Positions 35,790 through 44,173 of a DNA stretch of 64,000 bases are shown piece after piece (the first letter of the stretch is position 1; every line of letters starts with the position of its first letter). A program made the position numbers and the translations under genes. Where the stretch lies: assembly GCF_000757425.2 (NCBI RefSeq), contig NZ_JPKR02000003.1, forward strand, positions 1,736,001 through 1,800,000, given 5' to 3'. Source of the stretch: Tatumella morbirosei (GTDB lineage: Bacteria > Pseudomonadota > Gammaproteobacteria > Enterobacterales > Enterobacteriaceae). The notes below the pieces were generated by a model, which saw nothing but the letters and a program-made list of their open reading frames with translations, was not told the origin of the DNA and did no database searches.

Positions 35790-36860
35790 TTAAAAAAGGG
35801 TATCGGCCAGTAAAAAAGCCTTTTCCAGCGAGGCTGGTGAAATCTCAAACGGCAGCATAGCGGCGCTGCGTTCCGGGAAGCGTACTGCGCCCGCCAGGGT
35901 ACGGATGACCGCTTTCCGGTCCTCCGTGAATGCCGGAAGTTTCAATGGTGCAGAGTAACGTTGCAGTAATTCCACCAGCTCTGCATCAGCCTGACCATTA
36001 TTTTCAATCAGTGACTGAATCAGCAGGCAGAAACCGACTTTTTCACCATGCAACCAGTGATGCAGTTCCGGCTGATGAGTCAGCCGGTTATGGATAGCAT
36101 GGGCAAATCCGGGAGTCGCCAGAGTATCGCGTACGCTGTTTGACAGTCCGGCATAGACGATGTTGGCCTCAATCACTTTAATCAGTGCCGGAGTGACCAC
36201 CCCGGCCTGGTTATCAACAATGGCCTGATCACCATACTGTTTAAATATTTCCAGCGCCTGCTGTGCCGGCAGTATTTTCAGTTGCAGCGACAGGTTGTCC
36301 GGATTATTGAGTTGGTAAGGACGGAACTCGAACAATTTCGCCAACGCATCCACCATACCCGCCTTCAGGTAACGAACATCAGAGCGGGCAATGACCTCGC
36401 TGTCGACCAGCACCAGTTCCGGCATGGCGGGCAATAACTGACTGCGCAAATGACCGCCCTGATCATTATAAATGATACTGACCGGGGACCAGGCGGCACA
36501 GGTCGCCGCCAGAGTAGGCATGTTTACCACTTTGACTTCCGGAACCGCAGCCCCCGCGGCTTTTGCCGCATCCATCACACGGCCACCACCAATACCCAGC
36601 AACACTCCGGCGCCCTGCGCCAGTAAATTTTGTTGAAGAGTATCAATCGCCTGCTGAGTACATTCTCCGTTCAGATATTCCAGTTGCCAGCGAATACCCT
36701 GCTCTTCCAGGCTATGACTCAGTTCAGGATTGACCGCCTTCCAGGCCGCCGGGGAACTAATAATGCGAACTTCGGAGGAAAAAGCCTTCAGATAGCTTCC
36801 GGTTTGAGTACGCAGACCGGGCTCCTGAAAATAACCACTTGGAGATTTGATTGCTAACAC
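35790..36860 (-). CDS. HcxA (YbdH)-like iron-type alcohol dehydrogenase
   Basis: Member of the glycerol-dehydrogenase branch of iron-containing alcohol dehydrogenases, 356 residues. The NAD(P) site is GIGGGRVMDAAKAAG (about 88-102); PTLAATCAAWSPVSIIYND closely follows E. coli HcxA (PTIAATCAAWTPLSVWYND), a 2-oxoacid reductase. Metal ligand candidates are the aspartate in AGMVDALAK and the histidines in FAHAIHNRL and LHGEKVGF. GTG start at 36860. First gene of a two-gene unit with the LLM monooxygenase; it might reduce the 2-oxo acid released by C-S cleavage (inference). Confidence 0.82.
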   Translation of the reverse strand: MLAIKSPSGYFQEPGLRTQTGSYLKAFSSEVRIISSPAAWKAVNPELSHSLEEQGIRWQLEYLNGECTQQAIDTLQQNLLAQGAGVLLGIGGGRVMDAAKAAGAAVPEVKVVNMPTLAATCAAWSPVSIIYNDQGGHLRSQLLPAMPELVLVDSEVIARSDVRYLKAGMVDALAKLFEFRPYQLNNPDNLSLQLKILPAQQALEIFKQYGDQAIVDNQAGVVTPALIKVIEANIVYAGLSNSVRDTLATPGFAHAIHNRLTHQPELHHWLHGEKVGFCLLIQSLIENNGQADAELVELLQRYSAPLKLPAFTEDRKAVIRTLAGAVRFPERSAAMLPFEISPASLEKAFLLADTLF

Positions 36861-37120
36861 GGGGTCACCCTGAACACACTATTGCAGACCACCGACGTAC
36901 GATGGTAACTGAGCTGAAGTACCCCTGGCAGGGGTACACCGGAGATGCAGTATAGTCTACGGTAACTGGCTATTTACGCAATGAAAAGCGGCCTGACTGA
37001 CTTTCCAAAATGGAATTAGCTTATACCTTTTTTATATATAGCTGCGGTTCACTTTACTGTTAATCTCTCTCCCCCACGCTTTGTTATACTCTTTCTTTTT
37101 CATAATCCCGGAAATAACCC

Positions 37121-37663
37121 ATGAGCCTTACTTTCCGCCAGGTCAAAGACGACGAGGTAGACAGCTATCTTGCACTGGTGCTGGCCGCCTATGCGCCAAC
37201 AATATCGATGGGAATCCACTTCGATGCCGCCACCACGAATCGTGAAAAAGCCCTGCTACACCTGCAAAATCATGGGGTTTACGGACTTTACCAGCATGAC
37301 CAGATGGTCGCTTCCGTCACTATCCGTTATCCATGGGGCCCGCTGCCCGGCCCCTTTGGTTTGCCGCATATCGGCTGGTTTGCTGCCCATCCGGAGCATC
37401 CCGGCAAGCACTATGGCAGTAAAATACTGCAACTGCTGGAGCAGGAAATTTTGACAGGCCAGCTGCGTGCTCCGGCGGTTTCTCTGGGAACTGCGACCAA
37501 CCATCCGTGGCTGATTGAGATGTATCAGAAGCGAGGCTTCGTGCCCATGCACCAGGCTAACCTGGGCAAAGGCCACATTACGTTGTATATGAAAAAAGTC
37601 CTGGATGAAGCCGCCCATCAGCGCTGGCTGACACGTCAGGTGCCTGTTGACGGAATAAAATAA
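37121..37663 (+). CDS. GNAT N-acetyltransferase, YxeL/SnaB-like role
   Basis: Acetyltransferase of 180 residues. The GNAT fold is visible: N-terminal SLTFRQVKDDEVDSYLAL, central beta strands around MVASVTIRYPWG, acetyl-CoA loop in HPEHPGKHYGSKILQLLE (about 95-112) and C-terminal LIEMYQKRGFVPM. It starts a plus-strand unit with the M20 amidohydrolase (12-bp gap) and MmgE/PrpD gene, divergent from the monooxygenase unit. The acetylation-deacetylation pair flanking a monooxygenase is the hallmark of the S-alkylcysteine salvage route; here it would N-acetylate the S-substituted cysteine. Substrate not proven. Confidence 0.82.
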   Translation: MSLTFRQVKDDEVDSYLALVLAAYAPTISMGIHFDAATTNREKALLHLQNHGVYGLYQHDQMVASVTIRYPWGPLPGPFGLPHIGWFAAHPEHPGKHYGSKILQLLEQEILTGQLRAPAVSLGTATNHPWLIEMYQKRGFVPMHQANLGKGHITLYMKKVLDEAAHQRWLTRQVPVDGIK

Positions 37664-37675
37664 CCGGAGAACATA

Positions 37676-38833
37676 ATGACTGATATCACTGAAGACCTGT
37701 TCGCCGAAAGCCTGATTGCTTTTCGCCATGAACTGCACCGTTTTCCTGAGCTCTCAAATCAGGAATTTGAGACCACGGCACGAATCCGCCGGCAACTGGA
37801 GCAACATGATATCCGGGTGCTGGACCTCCCCCTGAAAACGGGACTGGTTGCCGAAGTGGGTCCCGTCAGCGGGCCTCTGGTGGTGCTGCGTTCAGACATC
37901 GATGCGCTGCCCATCGAAGAGCAATCGGGCGTAGACTATCGTTCAGAAAACCCTGGTGTAATGCATGCCTGTGGCCATGATTTTCACAGCACAGCTGCGC
38001 TGGGTGCCGCTATTCTGCTGAAAAAAAATGAATCTGCGTTGCAAGGCCGCGTCAGGATCCTGTTTCAGGCCGCAGAAGAAACCGGACAGGGTGCACCCGA
38101 CATTATTAACACCGGAGCACTGTCAGAAGCCTTCGCCATCTTTGGGCTGCACAATGACCCGACACTTCCGGCCGGGGTGATCGGCAGTAAAGCAGGTGCA
38201 CTGACGGCTTCGGTTGACCGTTTCAGTATCACAATAAAAGGCATCGGCAGCCATGCTGCCCGTCCGCATGAAGGTAATGATCCGATTATTATTGCCGGGC
38301 AACTGACCGGTGCTCTGCAAACGGTAATTAGCCGTAATGCACCGTCATCGGATAATGCGGTGGTTTCCATCACCCAGATTCACAGTGGCAGCACCTGGAA
38401 TGTGATTCCGGACAGTGCCTGGATGGAAGGCACTGTCCGGACCTTCTCCCCGGACACCCGGCAACTGATTGAAAAACGCTTTCGCGCGATTCTGGATGGC
38501 TTCGCCGCCGCGTTTGATGCCGATATCAGTCTCGACTGGCAGGCTGGTCCTCCTTCGGTGATTAACGATGCCCGTTGGGCTGACTTTGCCCTGGAACAGG
38601 CGGCTGAATGTGGCTTTGAAGCCCGGGTCGTTGAAGCCAGCCCGATTGGTGAAGACTTCGCTTTCTACCAGTTGCAACTTCCCGGAGCATTCGTGATGGT
38701 CGGCACCGGGGAGCAATATGCCCTGCACCATCCGGCATTTCGTATCAATGATCAGGTGCTGTTGCCGACCTCACACTATCTGGCACAGTTGGCAGAACGC
38801 GCACTGAACCTGCCGCAGGAGTCCGCACAGTGA
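37676..38833 (+). CDS. M20D amidohydrolase, YxeP/HipO-like
   Basis: Metal-dependent deacylase of 385 residues in the hippurate hydrolase / N-acyl-amino-acid amidohydrolase family. Motifs: FRHELHRFPELSNQE, DIDALPIEEQSG, the metal site MHACGHDFHS, AAEETGQGA, and the lid-domain GIGSHAARPHEG; the last histidine ligand is in ALHHPAF. CCGGAGA precedes the ATG. By analogy with YxeP it would remove the acetyl group from N-acetylcysteine, freeing cysteine. It overlaps the MmgE/PrpD gene by four bases. Confidence 0.88.
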   Translation: MTDITEDLFAESLIAFRHELHRFPELSNQEFETTARIRRQLEQHDIRVLDLPLKTGLVAEVGPVSGPLVVLRSDIDALPIEEQSGVDYRSENPGVMHACGHDFHSTAALGAAILLKKNESALQGRVRILFQAAEETGQGAPDIINTGALSEAFAIFGLHNDPTLPAGVIGSKAGALTASVDRFSITIKGIGSHAARPHEGNDPIIIAGQLTGALQTVISRNAPSSDNAVVSITQIHSGSTWNVIPDSAWMEGTVRTFSPDTRQLIEKRFRAILDGFAAAFDADISLDWQAGPPSVINDARWADFALEQAAECGFEARVVEASPIGEDFAFYQLQLPGAFVMVGTGEQYALHHPAFRINDQVLLPTSHYLAQLAERALNLPQESAQ

Positions 38834-40149
38834 ACATCACTGAACGGCTGGCAGAGAAAATTATCGGCAGCCAGCCTGACGAACAGGCACGGCAGGATGC
38901 ACGGGACGGGGTCTGTGATTTCATTGCCGTCTGCTGGCCCCTGATGCATCAGCAGGTTCCGGATTCCGGTCTGCCGATACTCAGACAAGTGTATCCGGAG
39001 CAGTCCATTGCACAGCGTGCTCTGTTGCTCGGCTATGCGGGCCATGCCCTGGATTATGATGATTTTCATGCCGATTTTCGGGGCCACCCCACCACGGTGA
39101 TTCTGCCGGCCCTGATTGCCTGGTGCAGTCTTCAGCCGTCATACAGCGTTGAGGAGTTTCTTGATGCCTATATCGTCGGTGTGGAAATGGCAGGCAGACT
39201 GGGGCTGGCCGCTACCCAGCAACATTATACCCGTGGCTATCATAATACCGCGACACTCGGCACCCTGGCCGCAGCGGCAGCACTTGCCCGTCTGAGCCGG
39301 GCGACTCTGGCTCAGACCCGTGTGTTATTGGGGATAGCCGCCACGCAAGCCAGTGGATTAAGAGCTGAGTTTGGTTCAGCGGTAAAACCACTGCATGCCG
39401 GACTCGCTGCTGAACGGGCAGTCAGAGCGACTCAACTGGCACTGGCCGGATTTGACGGGCAACCCCGGGGAGTGATTGAGTCTTTTCTTTCTGCCACCAG
39501 CAATGATCAGGCACTCCCCAAAAAACTGACGGCAGACTGGGGAATGCCCTGGCGTATCACCAGGCCAGGGCTGGAATTTAAACCTTTTGCCACCTGCAGT
39601 GGTACCCACAGTGCCGCAGAAGCTGCACGGATTCTTCGCCGCCAGTGGGTGAGTGAGCAGGGAAATATCGACCAGTTACTGGCATTAACCGCTGACATCA
39701 CGGTCAGCTTCCCGCCAGGCGGTGATATCGCGGCATCGGTCCGCCATCCTGATAACGGTATCGAAGCCCGGTTCAGCCTGGAATATGTTATCGCAGCGAT
39801 GCTGCTGTACGATGATTTACGCATGGCGGATTTTGCTGAAGGCCCGGTCAACCCGCGGGTGATGGCCCTGGCCAGCAAAGTGCGTCGCACACCCGACGAA
39901 ACCGCGCCACCGGATGCCATTAATCCGGCACTGCGTTTTCATGAAGTCAGTCTGTTTCTGACCGACGGACGACAGCTCAGTTGCCGGCGAACCCGTCAGG
40001 AGTCGCTGGCAGAACCGGTGAAAGTGCGGGAAAAACTCGCTCTGGCATTGCAGCAGGAAACGGCAGACCGCCGACAGCAGGTGGTTGACGATTGCCGGCT
40101 GAATGACAGCCGGCAACTTAGCCGTTTGATTGACGCCTTACTGGCATAA
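38830..40149 (+). CDS. MmgE/PrpD family protein, YxeQ-like
   Basis: Protein of 439 residues of the MmgE/PrpD fold, which includes 2-methylcitrate dehydratase and cis-aconitate decarboxylase. Seen are the all-helical N-terminal domain with GYAGHALDYDDFH and FRGHPTTVILPALIAW (about 60-97), GYHNTATLGTLAAAAALARL, and FKPFATCSGTHSAAEA. GTG start overlapping the M20 stop (GTGA). The B. subtilis counterpart YxeQ sits in the same gene set and has no firm role; a hydration, dehydration or isomerisation of the released or conjugated carboxylate is a guess. Confidence 0.85.
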   Translation: MNITERLAEKIIGSQPDEQARQDARDGVCDFIAVCWPLMHQQVPDSGLPILRQVYPEQSIAQRALLLGYAGHALDYDDFHADFRGHPTTVILPALIAWCSLQPSYSVEEFLDAYIVGVEMAGRLGLAATQQHYTRGYHNTATLGTLAAAAALARLSRATLAQTRVLLGIAATQASGLRAEFGSAVKPLHAGLAAERAVRATQLALAGFDGQPRGVIESFLSATSNDQALPKKLTADWGMPWRITRPGLEFKPFATCSGTHSAAEAARILRRQWVSEQGNIDQLLALTADITVSFPPGGDIAASVRHPDNGIEARFSLEYVIAAMLLYDDLRMADFAEGPVNPRVMALASKVRRTPDETAPPDAINPALRFHEVSLFLTDGRQLSCRRTRQESLAEPVKVREKLALALQQETADRRQQVVDDCRLNDSRQLSRLIDALLA

Positions 40150-40159
40150 TCGACCTTAC

Positions 40160-40180
40160 CGCCTGAGCCAGCCTCAGGCG
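40160..40180. terminator. Hairpin between MmgE/PrpD and BisC-like genes
   Basis: Perfect 8-bp stem (CGCCTGAG / CTCAGGCG) with a 5-base loop between two convergent genes; it overlaps the stop codon of the molybdoenzyme gene. No T-run, so a bidirectional terminator is probable but not certain. Confidence 0.5.
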
Positions 40181-42480
40181 AACTGGCCGACAGCCCCGGC
40201 AGGCGGAATAAACGCCTGCATTGGCGGTAATTCTCCGTTGAACTTCCGCACCTTAACGACAGTGATCTGCCCGGTACAGCCCTGCGCCAGAGACGATGTA
40301 CCCACATCCCGGGTTAACACATTGGGATTACCGTGCCGGCATACCGGTTTAACTGCACCGGGTTCCACCGGGTCATACCAGGCTCCGGTTGGAAGCTGAA
40401 TAACCCCGCGACGAATCTCAGCACTCAGGCTGGCAGAGGCCAGTGCCGTCCCCCGCGAATTATATAACTCAACAATATCTCCGTCACTGATTCCTGCCGC
40501 CCTGGCATCTTCAGGATGCAGACGACAGACTTCGCGATTCTGACGTTTGCTGCTTTGACTGTAATTGCCAAAATCCAGCTGGCTGTGTAACCGGGTGGCT
40601 GGCTGGTTAGCTATCAGCCAGCAGGATTCTCCGGCCACCGCCTGCTCTTGTGGCGGTAACCACACCGGATGCCCCGGACAGTCAGCATAACCAAATCCGG
40701 CAATCGTCGCAGAATAGATCTCTATCTTCCCGCTGGGAGTGGTCAGTGGCGCCCCCTGTGGATCCCGACGAAAAGCTTTCATCATCAGACCACTTTCGGT
40801 GTGCTGAGGTAATTCGACCATACCCAACTGTTGAAACGTCTGGTAATCCGGCAAACTGTACTGTAACGCAGCCAGTTTATCTCTGAGTTGACCATACATC
40901 ATTTCCAGCCACTGCTGAGAAGTTCGCCCTTCGGTAAATTCCTGCTCGCGGCCCAGCGCACGCGCCAGATCAGTAAAGATATCAAAATCATCGCGGGCCA
41001 GGCCACGCGGTTCTGCCACCGGATGCATGGCAAACAGATGCCGGTCGGTCGGTGCACCACCAATATCTTCACGTTCCAGTGTCATGGTCGCCGGCAATAC
41101 AATATCAGCATGTCTGGCAGTGGCGGTCCAGGCGGTTTCATGCACTATCAGGGTATCTGGCCGGCAGAATGCCTGACGCAACCTGGCGAGATCCTGATGG
41201 TGATGGAAAGGATTTCCGCCGGCCCAGTACACCAGCCGGATATCCGGATAGGTCAGGCGACGACCGTTATAGTGAAAATGCTCACCCGGGCGCAGCAACA
41301 TATCCGAAATTTTTGCCACCGGGATAAAACGGTCAATACCATTACGTCCCTGAGGAAGCGAAGGAAAGCTCACCAGATTAAACAGCTTACCATAGTGCCC
41401 CAACGCACCCAGTGCATAGGTAAAACCACCGCCGGGTAAACCCGGCTGGCCAAGAGCGGCGGCCAGCACCAGTCCCAGCCATACCGGTTGTTCTCCGTGC
41501 TGAGAACGCTGCAGTGCATGTGCGACGGTAATCAGTACCCGCTTCCCATGTAAACGTTGCGCCAGGGTGGTGATCTCTGTGGCGCTGATTCCACAAATTT
41601 CCGCCGCCCAATGCGCGTCCCGTAGCTGGCCGTCTTCTTCACCACGAATATAGGCCACCATCGCTGGCCAGCCGACACAATACTCCGCCAGAAAAGCTTC
41701 GTCGGTCAGTTGCCGTTCAATAAGAACAGAAAGGATACCAATAATCAGTGCCGCATCGGTCCCGGGAATAATCGACAGCCATTCGCCTTCTGCTTCACCA
41801 GGCAAATCACTGGCCAGTGGGCTGACCGAAATAAACCGGGCGCCGCGTGCCGCGGCCTGACGCATAAAGCCACGTTCGGTATGCTCACTGATCCCACCAC
41901 TGGCTACCTGGGAATTTTTGAGTGCCAGACCGCCAAACGCCATCACGATGTCGGTATCCGTGGCAATTTCCTGCCAGCTCACGCCCTTACGGGCAATCTC
42001 ATCCATCGAACCGACAATATGTGGCAACAGTACGGCTGCAGAACCGGAACTGTAGCTGTTCACTGACCGCACATAACCGCCGATCGCCGTATTCAGGAAG
42101 CGGTGTACCTGGCTCTGGGCATGATGGAAACGTCCGGCACTTGACCAGCCGTAAGACCCGCCAAAGATGCCTTCAGGACCGTAAGCTGAACTCACCCGTT
42201 TCAGCTCGTGACTCACCAGTTCGATAGCTTCCGGCCAACTGAGTGGCAGATATTCATCACTGCCCCGCCGTGAGTCCGGCCCGGGTCCCTGTTCAAGCCA
42301 GCCCCGGCGCACCATCGGTTGGGTCACGCGAGCAGGGTGATTCAGTGCATTGGAAAAGTTATTCAGTAACGGACTGGGGTCCGGATCGCCCGGGAAAGGG
42401 GTGACCTTAACTTCTCCCTCCTGCATTTCGGCCTGAAACGCCCCCCAATGGGCGCTGTGCATTTTCTTTGATGAGTTCAT
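40174..42480 (-). CDS. Molybdopterin S/N-oxide reductase, BisC/TorA/DMSO reductase type
   Basis: Mo-bisMGD enzyme of 768 residues in the Ser-ligand DMSO reductase group (BisC, TorA, TorZ). The segment NSYSSGSAAVLLPHIVG aligns with the Mo-serine region of these enzymes (GDYSTGAAQ...). Others: PLSWPEAIELV, FGGSYGWSSAGRFHHAQ, GGNPFHHHQDL, VVHETAWTATARHADIVLP (as VHETAWTATARHAD), and C-terminal TRDVGTSSLAQG. There is neither an iron-sulfur cysteine motif nor a Tat signal, so it is probably cytoplasmic like BisC. Downstream of the ABC importer genes but behind a terminator. It may reduce sulfoxides of imported thioethers; substrate unknown. Confidence 0.85.
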   Translation of the reverse strand: MNSSKKMHSAHWGAFQAEMQEGEVKVTPFPGDPDPSPLLNNFSNALNHPARVTQPMVRRGWLEQGPGPDSRRGSDEYLPLSWPEAIELVSHELKRVSSAYGPEGIFGGSYGWSSAGRFHHAQSQVHRFLNTAIGGYVRSVNSYSSGSAAVLLPHIVGSMDEIARKGVSWQEIATDTDIVMAFGGLALKNSQVASGGISEHTERGFMRQAAARGARFISVSPLASDLPGEAEGEWLSIIPGTDAALIIGILSVLIERQLTDEAFLAEYCVGWPAMVAYIRGEEDGQLRDAHWAAEICGISATEITTLAQRLHGKRVLITVAHALQRSQHGEQPVWLGLVLAAALGQPGLPGGGFTYALGALGHYGKLFNLVSFPSLPQGRNGIDRFIPVAKISDMLLRPGEHFHYNGRRLTYPDIRLVYWAGGNPFHHHQDLARLRQAFCRPDTLIVHETAWTATARHADIVLPATMTLEREDIGGAPTDRHLFAMHPVAEPRGLARDDFDIFTDLARALGREQEFTEGRTSQQWLEMMYGQLRDKLAALQYSLPDYQTFQQLGMVELPQHTESGLMMKAFRRDPQGAPLTTPSGKIEIYSATIAGFGYADCPGHPVWLPPQEQAVAGESCWLIANQPATRLHSQLDFGNYSQSSKRQNREVCRLHPEDARAAGISDGDIVELYNSRGTALASASLSAEIRRGVIQLPTGAWYDPVEPGAVKPVCRHGNPNVLTRDVGTSSLAQGCTGQITVVKVRKFNGELPPMQAFIPPAGAVGQFA

Positions 42481-42490
42481 GAGTCTGCCA

Positions 42491-42520
42491 GTAAAAAAAA
42501 CGGTGCCCTAAAGCACCGTT
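42491..42520 (-). terminator. Rho-independent terminator after the ABC importer
   Basis: On the minus strand an 8-bp stem (AACGGTGC / GCACCGTT) with a 6-base loop is followed by a run of T. It overlaps the end of the ATPase gene and lies before the BisC-like gene, so that gene depends on read-through or its own promoter. Confidence 0.85.
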
Positions 42521-43269
42521 GCAATAAATTCTCGTACTCGTCCGTTTTGCGGATCATCAAGTACCTGTTGGGTCGGGCCGGCGGCAATAATGCTGCCTGA
42601 TTCCATAAACACGATATTGTCAGCCACTTCCTTAGCAAAACCGATTTCGTGGGTCACAATCACCATGGTGATTCCGGAATGTGCCAGTTGCTTAATCACC
42701 TGCAACACTTCTCCCACCAGTTCCGGGTCCAGCGCTGAGGTCGGTTCATCAAACAACATCACCCCCGGATTCATCGCCAGTGCCCTGGCTATCGCCACCC
42801 GCTGTTGCTGTCCACCGGAAAGGTTTTGTGGCCATTCGTTTTCACGGCCAGCCAACCCTACCTGCTTCAGCAACTCCAGTGCCTGAGCAATACTCTGCTG
42901 ACGCCCCTGCTTTTTAACCCGCATCGGTGCATCAATGATGTTCTGCAACACTGTGCGGTGTGGAAACAGATTGAACTGCTGAAACACCATACCGATTTCA
43001 CGGCGTTGCCGGGCAATATCACGGTTGCTGCGTTCATGCAGGGTATGGCCTTTCTGGTGATACCCCACCAGCTCTTCGCCGACACGGATTGTACCGCCAT
43101 CCAGTTTTTCAAGATGGTTGATACAACGCAACAGTGTTGATTTTCCTGAGCCGGAAGGTCCCAGGATAACCGTGACTGACCCGGCAGGGATATCCAGATC
43201 GACCTGTTTAAGAATGGTGTTACCGGAAAAGCGCTTAGTCACTTTACGTAAGTAAATTGCCTCAGCCAC
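42508..43269 (-). CDS. Polar amino acid ABC transporter ATPase (YxeO-like)
   Basis: ATPase of 253 residues, GlnQ/HisP family. Walker A GPSGSGKST near residue 37, Q-loop MVFQQFNLFPH, signature [15 protein letters not shown], Walker [15 protein letters not shown]-loop VTHEIGF. GTG start at 43269 with a strong AGGAGGT site, overlapping the permease by eight bases. In the yxe comparison it stands for YxeO. Its last codons form part of the terminator hairpin 42491-42520. Confidence 0.93.
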   Translation of the reverse strand: MAEAIYLRKVTKRFSGNTILKQVDLDIPAGSVTVILGPSGSGKSTLLRCINHLEKLDGGTIRVGEELVGYHQKGHTLHERSNRDIARQRREIGMVFQQFNLFPHRTVLQNIIDAPMRVKKQGRQQSIAQALELLKQVGLAGRENEWPQNLSGGQQQRVAIARALAMNPGVMLFDEPTSALDPELVGEVLQVIKQLAHSGITMVIVTHEIGFAKEVADNIVFMESGSIIAAGPTQQVLDDPQNGRVREFIATVL

Positions 43270-44173
43270 GGGATACCTCCTTGCGGGCCATCCGGCTCAG
43301 CAGTTTAGCAATCCCCGAAGGTTCACGGCGTGTCACCCCACGGGAAAAATAACGTTCAATATAATACTGGCCCACGGAAAGCACGGACGTCATCAGCAGA
43401 TACCAGAGCGTCGCTACCAGCAGCAACGGAATAACCTCGTAAGTTCGCTGATAGATGATCTGAGCTGAGTACAGCACATCCTGCAGGGAGATGACCGAGA
43501 CTATCGCTGTGGTTTTCAACTGACCAATCACTTCGTTACCCGCCGGAGGCAGGATAGCCCGCATCGCCTGGGGCAAAATGGTATAGCGAAAGATCTGCGC
43601 CGGACGGTAGCCCAGAGCACGGGCCGCTTCAATCTGGCCGTTACTCACACTCTGGATTCCGGCACGAATAATTTCTGCGGCATAGGCAGACTGGTGCATC
43701 ACCAGGGCAATCACTGCCGCGGTGAAGGGACTAATCAGCGTATTAGACTTTACGCTCCATAACTCACCCAGCCCCGGCAAAGAAACGGACAGGGTCGGGT
43801 ACAACGCAGCAACGTTGTACCACAGGAACAACTGAACCAGCATCGGTACACCACGGAAGAACCAGGTATAGGCCCAGCTGACAGTAGAAAGCACCGGGTT
43901 TGATGACAGGCGCATTAACGCTAACAGGGTACCAAACAGGAAACCAAGCACCACCGAGATCACGGTCAGTTGCAGGGTCATTAATACCCCCTGCAGGATC
44001 GACGCTTCGGTAAAGTTATCAGCTATCACCTGCCATTCAAATCGCGGGTTATTCACCATTGACTGGAGCATTCCCGCGATACATAGCAGAACGATCAGTG
44101 CACTAATCCAACGGCCGTAATAACGTTTACCGACAATTTTCAGTTCTTCTGCCGGTTCAGTTACTGATTTCAT
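43262..44173 (-). CDS. Polar amino acid ABC transporter permease (YxeN-like)
   Basis: Permease of 303 residues in the HisM/GlnP family. An N-terminal cytoplasmic stretch and first helix (WISALIVLLCIAGMLQSMV) precede the core: GVLMTLQLTVISVVLGFLFGTLLALMRLS, then WFFRGVPMLVQLFLWY, QSAYAAEIIRAGI, and the coupling helix EAARALGYRPAQIFRYTILPQAMR. It overlaps the binding-protein gene by four bases (ATGA). As a single permease gene it would act as a homodimer. Confidence 0.92.
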   Translation of the reverse strand: MKSVTEPAEELKIVGKRYYGRWISALIVLLCIAGMLQSMVNNPRFEWQVIADNFTEASILQGVLMTLQLTVISVVLGFLFGTLLALMRLSSNPVLSTVSWAYTWFFRGVPMLVQLFLWYNVAALYPTLSVSLPGLGELWSVKSNTLISPFTAAVIALVMHQSAYAAEIIRAGIQSVSNGQIEAARALGYRPAQIFRYTILPQAMRAILPPAGNEVIGQLKTTAIVSVISLQDVLYSAQIIYQRTYEVIPLLLVATLWYLLMTSVLSVGQYYIERYFSRGVTRREPSGIAKLLSRMARKEVSRG

